A stretch of DNA of 64,000 bases from Mycolicibacterium tusciae JS617 (lineage in GTDB: Bacteria; Actinomycetota; Actinomycetes; Mycobacteriales; Mycobacteriaceae), in the NCBI RefSeq assembly GCF_000243415.2, contig NZ_KI912270.1:3658001-3722000 (forward strand), given 5' to 3'. The notes below the pieces were generated by a model, which saw only the letters and a program-made list of their open reading frames with translations, was not told the origin of the DNA and ran no database searches. Numbering within the stretch: position 1 is the stretch's first letter; every line of letters begins with the position of its first letter. The translations under genes were made by a program, and so were the position numbers. Below, piece by piece: positions 11,121-20,423 of the stretch.

Positions 11121-11378
11121 ATGAACAAAGATGAAGCTGAAGACCTGGTTAATCAGCTGCGCGCTTCGTCGGAGCCGACGCCAGAAGGCGATGAGGATTT
11201 TGAGGAATGGGCCGCCATTCAGGTCGGCGTCGACAGCTTCAACGAAGGCAAGCACCACTGTGTGGTGCTCAAATTCAAAGGGCAGCTCGGTGCGCTCGAG
11301 CCCCACGACGCAAGAGGCATCGCAGAAGACTTGTTGGCCGCTGCCAACGAAGCAGAAGAGCTCAACAACACCGACTAG
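11121..11378 (+). CDS. Small acidic conserved protein
   Basis: Protein of 85 residues beginning MNKDEAEDLVNQLRASSEP, acidic, with a central segment GKHHCVVLKFKGQLGALEPHDAR and a helical C-terminus rich in Ala/Glu/Asn. I chose ATG 11121; the much longer upstream frame runs through the tRNA. No domain is recognised. The composition, position 120 bases after tRNA-Gly and good codon usage support a real gene. The 200 bases after it show nothing definite. Confidence 0.6.
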   Translation: MNKDEAEDLVNQLRASSEPTPEGDEDFEEWAAIQVGVDSFNEGKHHCVVLKFKGQLGALEPHDARGIAEDLLAAANEAEELNNTD

Positions 11379-11584
11379 CGCCGCAGCGGGATGACGTTGC
11401 CCATCCTGCGGGCAGCTGGCCGGCTCATGGCACCAAGCTTTCCCATCTCATCGTCATGGTCAGCCTTGTCGAACACGTGAAATGGTGACGTCGGATATTG
11501 AAACTGTCCGAATGCGTCGGGACCCCAGCACGCCCCGCGGCAAGCTGAGGTCCATCGCCTCGCTGTACCTGTCGACGTGTAAGC

Positions 11585-12238
11585 ATGTCGGTCATGGGCC
11601 TATCGCCCTCACACGAGTTCATCGCGCGCCGCTATGACCGCCTGGCATGGGCATATCGGCTGATCGAGTTGCTGTTCTGGCTGCCACCGAGGTTCCGCCG
11701 TCGGGCGGTCGACCGCCTCGAGTTGAGACCCGGAGACCGGGTGCTGGAGATCGGATGCGGAAGCGGGCGAAACCTCGGACTGCTGCGAAGTGCGGTCGGC
11801 CCCACCGGCCTGGTCGAGGGCATCGACATCTCGCCGGGCATGCTCGCGCGCGCCACCCGCCTGATCACCCGCCGCGGCTGGGCGAATGTGAGCGTGGTCG
11901 CGAAGGACGCCGCGAAAGTGGAGAGCGCCGAGTGCTTCGAAGCGGTTCTGTTCAGCCTGTCGTACTCGGTGATCCCGAACCGTGACCTAGTGCTGGCGCG
12001 CGCGTGGGGTTCGCTGGTCAAAGGGGGACGCCTGGTGATCATGGACGCCTGCCTTCCCGAGGGTAGACGTGGTCGCTGGCTCCGCCCGCTCGCCGTGTCG
12101 ATGAGCAGGGCGACGGTGCTCGGCGACCCGGAGATTCGAGCCTGGGAAGAGCTTGCAGGCCTGAGCCGACCAGTGAACACCGAGCGGAACCGGCTGGGCA
12201 ACTACGTGATCACGAGCATCCGGAAACCGCTTGCGTGA
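11585..12238 (+). CDS. Class I SAM-dependent methyltransferase
   Basis: Protein of 217 residues with a Rossmann-like methyltransferase domain. Motif I is VLEIGCGSGRNLGLL at about 55, motif II ends in VEGIDISPGML, and the post-II segment is NVSVVAKDAAKV. A hydrophobic motif IV (EAVLFSLSYSVIPN) and a post-motif GGRLVIMDACLPEG follow. The substrate is unknown; UbiE-like small-molecule or lipid methylation is plausible. It is the last chromosomal gene before the nested recombinase region, and the 190 bases after its stop hold no gene. Confidence 0.88.
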   Translation: MSVMGLSPSHEFIARRYDRLAWAYRLIELLFWLPPRFRRRAVDRLELRPGDRVLEIGCGSGRNLGLLRSAVGPTGLVEGIDISPGMLARATRLITRRGWANVSVVAKDAAKVESAECFEAVLFSLSYSVIPNRDLVLARAWGSLVKGGRLVIMDACLPEGRRGRWLRPLAVSMSRATVLGDPEIRAWEELAGLSRPVNTERNRLGNYVITSIRKPLA

Positions 12239-12428
12239 AAACGTTTCACCACGTCGAGGCCGGCCAGCCCCGCACCGGCGGCAGGGCGTTCAGGTAACAA
12301 GTGGGACGGCTCTCGGAGGGGACCTGCGAAGGTTACTGAGATGTCAAGGCGGCTGGGAGGGATCGGGCTTTGCAACCCACCCAGTGCGAGCGCCCACTTA
12401 TGGAGCCAATTCACACCGTCACCCCGGG

Positions 12429-14849
12429 CTATGCACGCGTCTTCGTGTTGCGGGTCAGAGAATTTGGCCGTCGGCTGATGTGGGCGGCGTAGTTCGTCCA
12501 GTCGCCGGCCGAGAGGCGTTGCCAGGAAACAGCGACGTCGGTGTGAATGCCAAGCGTGCGGGCCAGGATTGCTGCCGGGATCTCGGTGGCGAGTTGAAAC
12601 AGTGCGGTGCTGCGAGCAGCCCCGGGGCGGATGCCGAGTCGGTTCAACCGCTGAGTGAGCTGGCCGGTGCTGATGGGCCGACCGGGTTGGCCGCCGGGAA
12701 AGAGCCAGATCGAGGGAGTTAACGCACCAATGGTCGCGTGGCCCTTGCGATTTGACACAACCAATCGGGCCAGCTCGGCGACGGGTTCGGGCAGGTGTAT
12801 GGGCGAGCTGCCCAGATGCAACCGGACCGGATCAACCTCGGTTTCGACGTCGACGATCGTCATCCGGCAGATCGCAGCCGGTGTCTGGGCGTAAAGCAGA
12901 ACGAGCAGACCGGCCAGCCGGTCATCGGGCTTGAGGCTGTCGTCGTGCAACAGGCGGCGCGCGATGTCCCAGCGGTGCTGGTCATCGAGGGGTCGGGTAG
13001 GGCCCATCCAGCGGTGGGCGCCGACGCGGACACTGGTCAGCTTGTTCCGATGGGCCCATCGGATGAAGTGTCCCGCCGCCCCACGATGTGTCGCGGTGGC
13101 GTCGGTGAGCCATCGATCGAGGTCGCTGTGCTGACAGCTGCCCAGCGTGAGCTGGTGTTCGGTGAGCCAGTCCAGGAAGGCGACGGCCGCGTATATGCGT
13201 TGGCGCACTGAGTTGAACTGCTGGATGGTGGTGGGGTGGCCGTTGTTACGTTGCCGCAGGCGACGGGTCAGGTGCCAGACGGTGTAGCGGTGCAGCACCT
13301 TCTGTTGCTCGGGGTTTGTTTGCGCGGCCAGGGTCTGGTCGATGAGCCGCTCGATGCGGACCATATGTTCATCGCGTCGTGGTAGCGCGCCGACGCCGAT
13401 CAGGACTTGGCGCAGGTGAGCGAGAGGCGGGCTGTGGGGCAGTTCATCGAGCGCTTCGTGTGTCAACGCCCGGCGCCCAGCAGCCAGATCGGCCAGCACA
13501 GGCGCGACGGACTTCTTCTTCAGCCATCGCATGGCGGTGATGGGGTGTTCTGCGGTAGCGATGTTGTGCCGCAACGCCTGTAGTCCGGGATGGAGTGCTG
13601 CCGAGGGCGGGCCGAGGAGCTCGTTGAGGCGTTGATTGATTCGGCATCGAACGCATTGGCCGGGGTGCGGATGGGACGGGTCGCTGCAGGTTGGGCAGTC
13701 GTGCCAGACCGCGCGGGTGGTGCAGTCCTGGCAGTGCGGATGGGTGAGGGTGCCCGAGATCACGGCGGCGTTCCGTCCGCAGGAACAGCATCGGGCCGTG
13801 CGGCTCTGGCAGGCAGGACACCACGGCCGACCGGTGATTCGCGAGGTGCCGCAAGGCGTTTCCTCACCGCAGATCGAGCAGGTTGCGGTTGGCAAGGCCG
13901 GGCAGGTGCCGCAGATCGGCCCGTCCGGCGTCCGCAGGTTGACCGGGCGGCGGCGGCCGCAGTTGAGGCAGACTTCGAGGTTGTTGGGGTCGGTGATCAA
14001 ACAGTTCGGGCAGAGTGGTCGGCCGTGCTCGTCCCGAGTGGCCGGTTCGCGGCGGGCGCCGCAGCGTGCGCATTCTTCGATGCGGGTGTGGGCGATGCAG
14101 GTGCGGCAGACACGCTGCCCGTCGAGAGGTTTGTCGATCCGGACGACACGACCGCAGAGAGGGCACGCCGGCCGGACGATGCCGGCAACGCCAGCGGCGT
14201 GCAGAGCATCGATCAGCGGGATGATCGCGCGGACAGGGGCGAGATGCCCGGCGCCGGTGAGCAATTCGGGTTGAGCCTCCAACGCCCACGCGATCCTGCG
14301 TTGATGCGCGGGCCGAGACGCAAGTCTGCCAACCGAGCCGGCAATGAGGTCGCGGTCCACAGCCGGATCCAGCCGGGCAACCACGTCGCAGATGACCGAG
14401 ATCGGATCGCGGTCATCGCGATCCGGGCAGTGCGCGCAGCGGGGCCCTCCGGCGCGATCACGCGTCGAGACGTGCCGAAGCTGCCCGCAGGCCACACAAG
14501 GCGCCGGACGCAGGCTGCAGGCCCCGCAGTACCAGTCCTGACCACGACGCTGCAGGGTCCGCATCGGCTTGCCGCACTCGCCGCAGACCGGCGGCGAAAC
14601 CTCCGCGCCGGCTTTTCGCAGTGCTATCAGCAGGTCGCCGACCGCCCGCGGCGCCGGAGAGCGTCCATCGGTCAACACGGCCGGGCGCCCGGCGAGAAAC
14701 GCTGCCAGACGCCGCGATTTCGCCCGCCCGCCCGCGACGCTGGTGACGACCGACCTGACCCGCTCAAGTGCAAGCCGGTCATCGACCGCCACCACCAGGT
14801 CCGCGATGAACCCGACCGGATCCAAAACCGAGCGGTCGCCGATGGTCAC
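12429..14849 (-). CDS. Multi-zinc-ribbon, recombinase-like protein (layer 1, third gene)
   Basis: Large protein of 806 residues. Its first half is full of CxxC pairs (CGECGKPM, CGACSLRPAPCVAC, CPLCGRVV, CARCGARR, CLNCGRRR, CSICGEE, CCSCGRN, CPTC), at least eight zinc-ribbon-like knuckles. The second half (from about residue 500) has the helical layout of a tyrosine recombinase, but the catalytic residues are mostly absent: the first arginine position reads AQTPAAICR. It probably binds DNA and helps the neighbouring integrase. Its start overlaps the stop of the small HTH gene (ATGA), so it is the last gene of a coupled three-gene operon. Confidence 0.7.
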   Translation of the reverse strand: MTIGDRSVLDPVGFIADLVVAVDDRLALERVRSVVTSVAGGRAKSRRLAAFLAGRPAVLTDGRSPAPRAVGDLLIALRKAGAEVSPPVCGECGKPMRTLQRRGQDWYCGACSLRPAPCVACGQLRHVSTRDRAGGPRCAHCPDRDDRDPISVICDVVARLDPAVDRDLIAGSVGRLASRPAHQRRIAWALEAQPELLTGAGHLAPVRAIIPLIDALHAAGVAGIVRPACPLCGRVVRIDKPLDGQRVCRTCIAHTRIEECARCGARREPATRDEHGRPLCPNCLITDPNNLEVCLNCGRRRPVNLRTPDGPICGTCPALPTATCSICGEETPCGTSRITGRPWCPACQSRTARCCSCGRNAAVISGTLTHPHCQDCTTRAVWHDCPTCSDPSHPHPGQCVRCRINQRLNELLGPPSAALHPGLQALRHNIATAEHPITAMRWLKKKSVAPVLADLAAGRRALTHEALDELPHSPPLAHLRQVLIGVGALPRRDEHMVRIERLIDQTLAAQTNPEQQKVLHRYTVWHLTRRLRQRNNGHPTTIQQFNSVRQRIYAAVAFLDWLTEHQLTLGSCQHSDLDRWLTDATATHRGAAGHFIRWAHRNKLTSVRVGAHRWMGPTRPLDDQHRWDIARRLLHDDSLKPDDRLAGLLVLLYAQTPAAICRMTIVDVETEVDPVRLHLGSSPIHLPEPVAELARLVVSNRKGHATIGALTPSIWLFPGGQPGRPISTGQLTQRLNRLGIRPGAARSTALFQLATEIPAAILARTLGIHTDVAVSWQRLSAGDWTNYAAHISRRPNSLTRNTKTRA

Positions 14850-15184
14850 GGCCCCTTGGCGCCGCGGACGCGCGCCCGCTTGGGCCGCAGCTCGCCGATG
14901 CCGGCTTCAGCGCCGACCGCCTTCTTCGCGCGAGCGCTCGCCTGCGCCGAGACGGCGGGCTCGATCAAATCGTCGATCGTGCAGTCGAGGATGTCCAGCA
15001 GCGCCATCAGGACCTTCAGGCTCAGCCGTTCGGGTCGCTCGACGACCAGCCGGTAGACCTGGCTGGACGACAAGGTGATGCCGCGCTTGTCCAGCGGCTC
15101 GATCAGATCGGTGGTCGCGAACATGCCACGGTCGGCCATGACCTTCCGCAGATGCCAGTGGTAGTCGAGCTTGGCGGGCATCAT
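14846..15184 (-). CDS. Small XRE/Cro-type HTH protein (layer 1, second gene)
   Basis: Protein of 112 residues beginning MPAKLDYHWHLRKVMADRGM after one extra Met. A Cro/C1-type helix-turn-helix follows (ITLSSSQVYRLVVERPERLS, then LMALLDILDCTIDDLIEP). The C-terminus is basic and alanine-rich. The start overlaps the integrase stop (TGATG) and the stop overlaps the next gene (ATGA), so the three genes are translationally coupled. Its role is probably DNA binding in the recombination complex or control of the operon. Confidence 0.75.
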   Translation of the reverse strand: MMPAKLDYHWHLRKVMADRGMFATTDLIEPLDKRGITLSSSQVYRLVVERPERLSLKVLMALLDILDCTIDDLIEPAVSAQASARAKKAVGAEAGIGELRPKRARVRGAKGP

Positions 15185-15714
15185 CAGTCCTTGTCTGCCG
15201 GAGGGATCGAAGCAAGCGCGGGCGCGAGCGCCTTCTGCAGCATGGTGTTCATGAAGTCTGAGCTGACATGGGTGTAGATGGCCGTGGAACTGTCGCACTC
15301 GTGCCCAACCTGGGATTGGATGAACCGCCGGTCAACACCGTCCTCGGTGAGGTGAGTGACGAACGAGTGACGGATTGAGTGGGGCACAAGGTCTTTCGAC
15401 AACTTCAACGCATCCCGATAGGCGACGAACCGAGCGTTGATCTCCGCAGGCTTGATCCGCCCGCCCCGCTCAGTCACCCACAGCGCTGGATGATCGGGGC
15501 ACCCGAACTTCGGCCGCACGTTCTCGACATAGTCAGCAACGGCATCTACTGCCCAATCCATCACCGACAACACATTCCGCCGCCGCGGCGGCTGCCCCCG
15601 TTTCGCCTTGCCGTAGCGCACGTTGAGCGTGCCGAACCCGCCGAACTGCGGCGCAGCCGCATTGCGGCCGAAGTCCACCAGGTCGAGCTTGGCGGTCTCG
15701 GTCCGACGCAACCC
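15184..15714 (-). pseudogene. Layer-1 tyrosine integrase, C-terminal half
   Basis: The 3' half of an integrase split by an insertion. In the minus-strand frame it starts at the leucine codon of GL|RRTETAKLDLVDF and carries the first catalytic arginine, a lysine in RYGKAKRG, HSIRHSF with the HxxR pair, and VGHECDSSTAIYTH with the histidine and nucleophilic tyrosine. It has about 174 residues to the stop at 15184. The N-terminal half lies at 26287-26892 on the same strand, ending VIYGWGL. Joining them gives one continuous frame of about 376 residues. As it stands, this half has no start of its own. Confidence 0.85.
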
Positions 15715-15726
15715 TTCTCCGGGGTT
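15715..15726 (+). repeat. Layer-2 left terminal inverted repeat
   Basis: TTCTCCGGGGTT at the left end of the layer-2 element, directly after CAACCC of the interrupted integrase gene. Its partner at 26274-26285 read on the other strand is TTCTCCAGGGTT, 11 of 12 identical. Confidence 0.7.
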
Positions 15727-15849
15727 GCCTGACCTGTTGCGCCATGTTGCTCGACCGGGAGGATCGGGCGGGTTGTTCGGCGTTTCTCCGGGGGTGTGGT
15801 GCTTGTGGCTGGTAGTCGTTTGAGACTGTCGACCAGAAAGCGAGAGATC

Positions 15850-17016
15850 ATGCGAGCATTCCCGGTGAGTTTGCCGTCGGGGCAACGGTATTGGACGGTG
15901 CTGGACGAGGACCTGCACGTGGTGGGTGTTGCCGACGAGTATCTGCGGCATCTGCGGTTCGGCCGCGACGCGGCCGAGTCCACGACCAAGGCGTACGCGC
16001 ATTCGATCGCGTTGTTTCTGCGCTGGTGCGCTCGATCGGGGCGCTCCTGGCAAGGCGGTGTCGAGGGTTTCGCACTGTTCATAAGGTGGTTGGCGCACGC
16101 CGGGGGACCGGTTGAGGACACCGCGAGCGGAGTGGTGGCCGGTCCCGGCGCTGCTACGCTGCGGTGCCCATCGCGGATCAACGGTGTGCTGACGGCGGTG
16201 CGGGGCATGGTGGTACACGCGGTCGCGACCGGCACCGGGGCGGCGGGACTGGTGTCGATGCTCTACGAGGTCGCCGACGACCGGGACCTGCCGGCCGAGG
16301 CCCGCGGCGAGGACGGTCGGATGGCGTGGCGGATGCGGGCCCGGCATCGGCTGCGGGAACCGGAAACGACGATCGATCGGGCCAGCGATGAGCAGATCGT
16401 CGCGATACTGCGGGCCTGCCGTTCGGCGCGGGACCGGCTGATCGTGCTGTTGATGGCGCGGGGCGGGTTGCGCCGCGGGGAGCTGTGCGGACTGCGGCGC
16501 AGCGATGTGCACCTGCTGGTGGATTCGCGCCGCCTGGGCTGCGAGGTGGCGCGGGCGCATCTGCATGTGGTGCGCCGCGAGGACAACTCGAACGAGGCGT
16601 GGGCCAAATCGCGCCGGCAGCGGGTGGTGCCGCTGGATTTCCTTGTGGTGCAAGTGTTCGACGTCTACGAGTTCGAGCGCATGCGCGTCGCCGATGCCGC
16701 CAATAACGATTTCGTGTTCGTCAACCTGTTCCGCGGCAAAATCGGTAAACCGATGCGCCCGGACGCGATCGGGGAGTTGATGGCCGCGGCGTCGCGGCGC
16801 GCCGGACTCGACGTCGTGGTGCGGCCCCACCAGCTGCGACACGCGTACGGCAGCAACGTTGTTGATGCCGGAGCCGGGGTCGACGTGGTCGCCGATTTGC
16901 TTGGTCACGCGGCGGTGTCCTCGTCGCAGGTTTATCTGCATCCCGACTCCTCCCGGCTGCGGGCGGCCGTCGACGCCGTGCCCAGTCCTCGTGAACTCGG
17001 TGCGGTGACCCGGTGA
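15850..17016 (+). CDS. TnpA-type tyrosine recombinase (layer 2)
   Basis: Complete recombinase of 388 residues from ATG 15850. It has an N-terminal SAM-like DNA-binding domain (residues 25-130). The catalytic residues are R208 (GGLRRGELCGL), K253 (WAKSRRQ), H327 and R330 (HQLRHAYG), H353 (LLGHAAVSSSQ) and Y362 (VYLH). All six are present, so the protein should be active. The stop overlaps the GTG start of the TnpB-type gene by four bases. It probably cuts and joins the element ends together with the TnpB-type partner, which is now broken. Confidence 0.9.
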   Translation: MRAFPVSLPSGQRYWTVLDEDLHVVGVADEYLRHLRFGRDAAESTTKAYAHSIALFLRWCARSGRSWQGGVEGFALFIRWLAHAGGPVEDTASGVVAGPGAATLRCPSRINGVLTAVRGMVVHAVATGTGAAGLVSMLYEVADDRDLPAEARGEDGRMAWRMRARHRLREPETTIDRASDEQIVAILRACRSARDRLIVLLMARGGLRRGELCGLRRSDVHLLVDSRRLGCEVARAHLHVVRREDNSNEAWAKSRRQRVVPLDFLVVQVFDVYEFERMRVADAANNDFVFVNLFRGKIGKPMRPDAIGELMAAASRRAGLDVVVRPHQLRHAYGSNVVDAGAGVDVVADLLGHAAVSSSQVYLHPDSSRLRAAVDAVPSPRELGAVTR

Positions 17017-18848
17017 CCGCCGCAAGCTTGGCCCGTGTCGTGGGCGGTGACCGGAAGGGGATCGAGTTCCCGCACGTGCTTATCGGTGCCGCTTTCGATG
17101 GTCCCGCTGCAGCGCTGGCGCGAGCGCTGGACAGGGCGCTGTTGGAGGAGGCCGGATGGGATCCGGTCGCTCGAATCCTGTTTCTGCCCGTCGGACACCG
17201 GCTCCTCGGCCGGAAAGTGTGTCGGGTCGAGCAGTGCACTGCGACCGCCCATTACAACTACCCCGACATCTGCCACCGCTGTTTTACCAGGCTGACCCGC
17301 ATGGGCATGACCGTGGACGACATCGCCGCCCGCGAGAGCCTTCCCGCCGCGCCCGTCCCGGCACCGCACTGCGCGGTCCCGAAATGCCGATGCGTGCCGA
17401 CGGTCCCGGGTGCAGTGTTGTGCGAACCGCACGCTTCCAACTTCCGAAACAGGCGGATTCCCGTGACCGTCGAGGAGTTCGTGCGGCATCCGCGGGTGCG
17501 GCCCCATCCACCGTCTCCGGCCTGCTCGGTTCCGGCGTGCACCCGCACCGCAGACGGGGCGATCGGTTACTGCGGCACGCACTATCAACGGTGGTCCGTA
17601 GCTCAACAGAACGGCCCCGGACTCGACGAACAATCGTGGCGGACACGCGAATCGGGAGTGGCCGAACCAGGGCAGGTGAACCTGCGGAAACTGCCCGAGC
17701 TGGTCGTGGTGGAAGTGCTGGTCGGCTTGCAGACCCGCGTTCGGGAGGGCCTGCGGCTCACCGACGTTGTGCTGCGGGCGGTCTGCGACACTTTGCGCCG
17801 CCACCAAGTCGCCTCGATCCACGACTGCGAGCCGGGCCTGGCCCCTGGCTTGCGTGCACGCTCGGTGCTGGCCTCGTTCGCCCGCGACGCCCGCCGCGCG
17901 CTCGCCGACCCCGGGGGCGAACAAACCCAGGACATCTGGGATCTGGCCATTTTCGGTCACCCCGGGAGGCTGTCCTTCACCGCGATCACCCAACCATGGC
18001 TGGCCGATGCCGCCAAACGATGGGCGGCCGAGCAGCTTCCGCATCACCGGGGCAGCGGTGCCTCTCGTGTGCGCGGCAAGATCAACAATATCGGGTTGCT
18101 GTCCGAACACCTCGCCCGCCGACCCGACCGCGGTCTCGACCCCGCCGCGCTTGGCCGGACGGACCTGGAGGAGTTCCTCAACCGGCTCGGCCATCTGGAG
18201 TTCACCGGTCGGATCGGTCGCTACCGGCGCAACATGATCTGCCGGGACGTGCGCCAAGTGCTGGCAGGCATCCGCTCTCTGGGATTGACCCGACCCCGGC
18301 AGCCGGCTGCAGGATTGCCCGGCGACTTCGCGATCGAACGCATCGACATCCCCGCCGATCCCGAACGCGGTGAGCCCGGACGCTGCCTGCCCGCCGAGAT
18401 CATGAACGTCGTGTGCTCGAACCTCGACACCCTCGAGCCCGCCGAAGTCAGGGTCGCCACCCAGATCGGCATCGACACCGGCCGCCGGCCCGAGGACATT
18501 CTCAACCTCACCCTGAACTGCCTGGACCGAGACAAAGACGGCGGGGAGGTGCTCGTCTACGACAACATCAAAGCCAATAGGCTTCGCCGCCGATTGCCGA
18601 TCAGCACGACAACCGCCGCGGTCATCACAGCCCAACAACACCGCGTCCGACATCGTTTCCCCGACACGCCCATCGCGGAGCTGAGATTGCTGCCCACACG
18701 GGTACGAAATCCTGACGGGCGCAAGGCAATCAGCACAAATACCCTGGCGGCTCGTCACCGTGACTGGCTCGCCGCGCTGCCCACCTTGCGCACCGAAGAC
18801 GGGACCGAATTCGACAAGACCCGGGTGGTGCCGTACGCCTACCGGCAT
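17013..18848 (+). pseudogene. TnpB-type recombinase, N-terminal part (layer 2), broken by layer 3
   Basis: First 612 codons of a recombinase with three N-terminal cysteine clusters (CRVEQCT...CHRC, CAVPKCRC...CEPH, CSVPACTR...CGTHY) that look zinc-binding. A recombinase domain then begins, with the first arginine in GIDTGRRPEDILNLTLNCL and the lysine in DNIKANRLRRRLP. The frame is genuine up to VVPYAYRH at 18848, then leaves the gene and hits a stop at 18861-18863 inside the inner element. The missing part (SYAQRHADAG onwards) is at 24958-25623 in the right frame. The full protein would be about 833 residues. Confidence 0.88.
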
Positions 18849-18849
18849 T

Positions 18850-18876
18850 TTGTCCCCGCTTAGTTCCCGTGTTGCG
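18850..18876 (+). repeat. Layer-3 left end inverted repeats
   Basis: TTGTCCCCGC at 18850-18859 and CGTGTTGCG at 18868-18876. Both recur inverted at the right end (9 of 10 and 9 of 9 identical), with different spacing (8 bases here, 22 at the right). They probably are recombinase binding sites. Confidence 0.65.
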
Positions 18877-18908
18877 ATAAGCCGGGAAGGGGCTGGTGGC
18901 CTTGGTGT

Positions 18909-20423
18909 TTGGCGGTTGCGTCGAGTCGTGTGGTGTTTCTAGCCTGTTCGCTTGTGATCCTGAGCTTCTTCTCGTCGCAAGGCTGGCGGTCCTGGGATGT
19001 CGAGCACCGGCCGGTGATTCCGGAGGGGATGCCGGTGCTAATCGATGACGACCTGCTGTTCGAGGACGGCCTCGGGGCGCCGCGATCGGTGTCGGTGGCG
19101 AACCGGTGGCTGCGGCTGCTTCCGGCCAGCGGGGCGCCGGCGCCGAGTTCGTGGGAGAACTACGCGCGGGCAGTCAAGGAGTGGACGGAGTTCCTCGCTG
19201 AGCACGGGATCGGGTTGTTCGACACCCGCGACCGGCTCAAGGCCGGGCTGAGCCGGTATGCCGAGCACCGCGCGGCCGGGCCAATTTCGGCGAGGTTCGC
19301 TGCGACCACGTGGTCGCAGCACATGAGCATCCTGTCGCTGTTCTACCGGTGGGCGATCGACGAAGGAGTTGCCGCTGCCGAGCCGTTCACCTACCGGTCG
19401 GCGCGGGCGGTCTTCGCCGGCACCGGCCGCGATGTCCGGGTGAATCTGGCGTCGCGCCGCACCCCGAAACCACACGTGACCATCAAGTATCTGGAGCCGG
19501 ACTTCACCGACCTGTTCCGCAAAGGGTTACGCGGTTTGGCACCGGATGGCAACCGCGACAGCGGGTTCGCGGGCCGGGAGATGACCCGCAACGCCGCGAT
19601 CGGGGATCTGGCGTTGGCGACCGGGTTGCGGTTGGGCGAGTTCACCCATCTGCTGCCGTGGGAGGTTCCGGCGCTGCCGCTGGCGCCGACGGCGATTCCG
19701 ATCCCGTTTCCGGTGCCGGCGGGAATCACCAAGGGCCGCAAGTTCCGCACTACCTGGATCTCTTACGACGCCCTGGCCGGGCTGCACGACTACCTGGAGC
19801 TTGACCGCGCGGCCGTCACCGAAGGGTCGGCCTGGCGACCGCCGCGACGGTGGGGTGAACCGCTGCTGGTGAGCGACCCGGATGCGCGGGGTGGCCGGGT
19901 CAACGGTGTTCGCCGGTCGTGGGAGTCGCTGACCCCGGCCGAGCGGCGTCGGCTGGTGGCACCGAAGGGCGGGTCGTGCCTGCTGGCGGTGAAAGCCGAT
20001 GGTGGCCCGTTCACGGCGTGGGCGACGGTGTTCGAGCGCACCGCCGACCGGATCCGCGCGAGGTTCGAGCCACGGTTCCCGCATGTTCACCCGCACCGGC
20101 TGCGGCATTCGTTCTCGATGCAGACCTTGGAATATTTGGTGACCGGCTACTACCGGCAGGCGGCAAAGCTGGTGCGCGACACCGACGCCGACGCGGCGCT
20201 GGTGTTCTACCTGACCAAGGCCGATCCGCTGCTGGTGCTGCGGGACCTGTTGGGTCACTCGACGGTGTTGACCACGGAAAAGTATCTGAAACGCCTTGAT
20301 ACGACCCGGATTTACCGGCAAGCCTACGAAACCGCCGGCGTGGAATCCGGACTCGTCGGCGAGGACGCCGCGCAGCGGGAATCCGACGCCGAATTCCACG
20401 ACGACGCCGAGGAGGTGTTGTGA
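18909..20423 (+). CDS. TnpA-type tyrosine recombinase (layer 3)
   Basis: First recombinase of the inner element, up to 504 residues. The catalytic set is complete: arginine in ATGLRLGEFTHLL, lysine in TKGRKFRTTWI, HxxR in HRLRHSFSMQ, histidine in LLGHSTVLTTEKYL with the tyrosine at its end. The N-terminal SAM-like domain is seen at about residues 90-160 (SWENYARAVKEWTEFLAEHG). The start is uncertain: TTG 18909 is the longest, while ATG 19029 after GGAGGGG begins MPVLIDDDLLFEDG, which looks like a natural start. The stop overlaps the next gene by four bases. Confidence 0.85.
   Translation: MAVASSRVVFLACSLVILSFFSSQGWRSWDVEHRPVIPEGMPVLIDDDLLFEDGLGAPRSVSVANRWLRLLPASGAPAPSSWENYARAVKEWTEFLAEHGIGLFDTRDRLKAGLSRYAEHRAAGPISARFAATTWSQHMSILSLFYRWAIDEGVAAAEPFTYRSARAVFAGTGRDVRVNLASRRTPKPHVTIKYLEPDFTDLFRKGLRGLAPDGNRDSGFAGREMTRNAAIGDLALATGLRLGEFTHLLPWEVPALPLAPTAIPIPFPVPAGITKGRKFRTTWISYDALAGLHDYLELDRAAVTEGSAWRPPRRWGEPLLVSDPDARGGRVNGVRRSWESLTPAERRRLVAPKGGSCLLAVKADGGPFTAWATVFERTADRIRARFEPRFPHVHPHRLRHSFSMQTLEYLVTGYYRQAAKLVRDTDADAALVFYLTKADPLLVLRDLLGHSTVLTTEKYLKRLDTTRIYRQAYETAGVESGLVGEDAAQRESDAEFHDDAEEVL

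Noticed and set aside
13590..15056. Long plus-strand frame (488 codons) across the zinc-ribbon gene
   Set aside because: It is the complement of 12429-14849, whose cysteine pattern and coupling to neighbours are convincing. The plus frame shows no domain.
15184..17025. A 613-codon minus-strand open frame
   Set aside because: Only its last 175 codons are integrase. The rest is the complement of the TnpA-type gene (15850-17016), with shadow composition.
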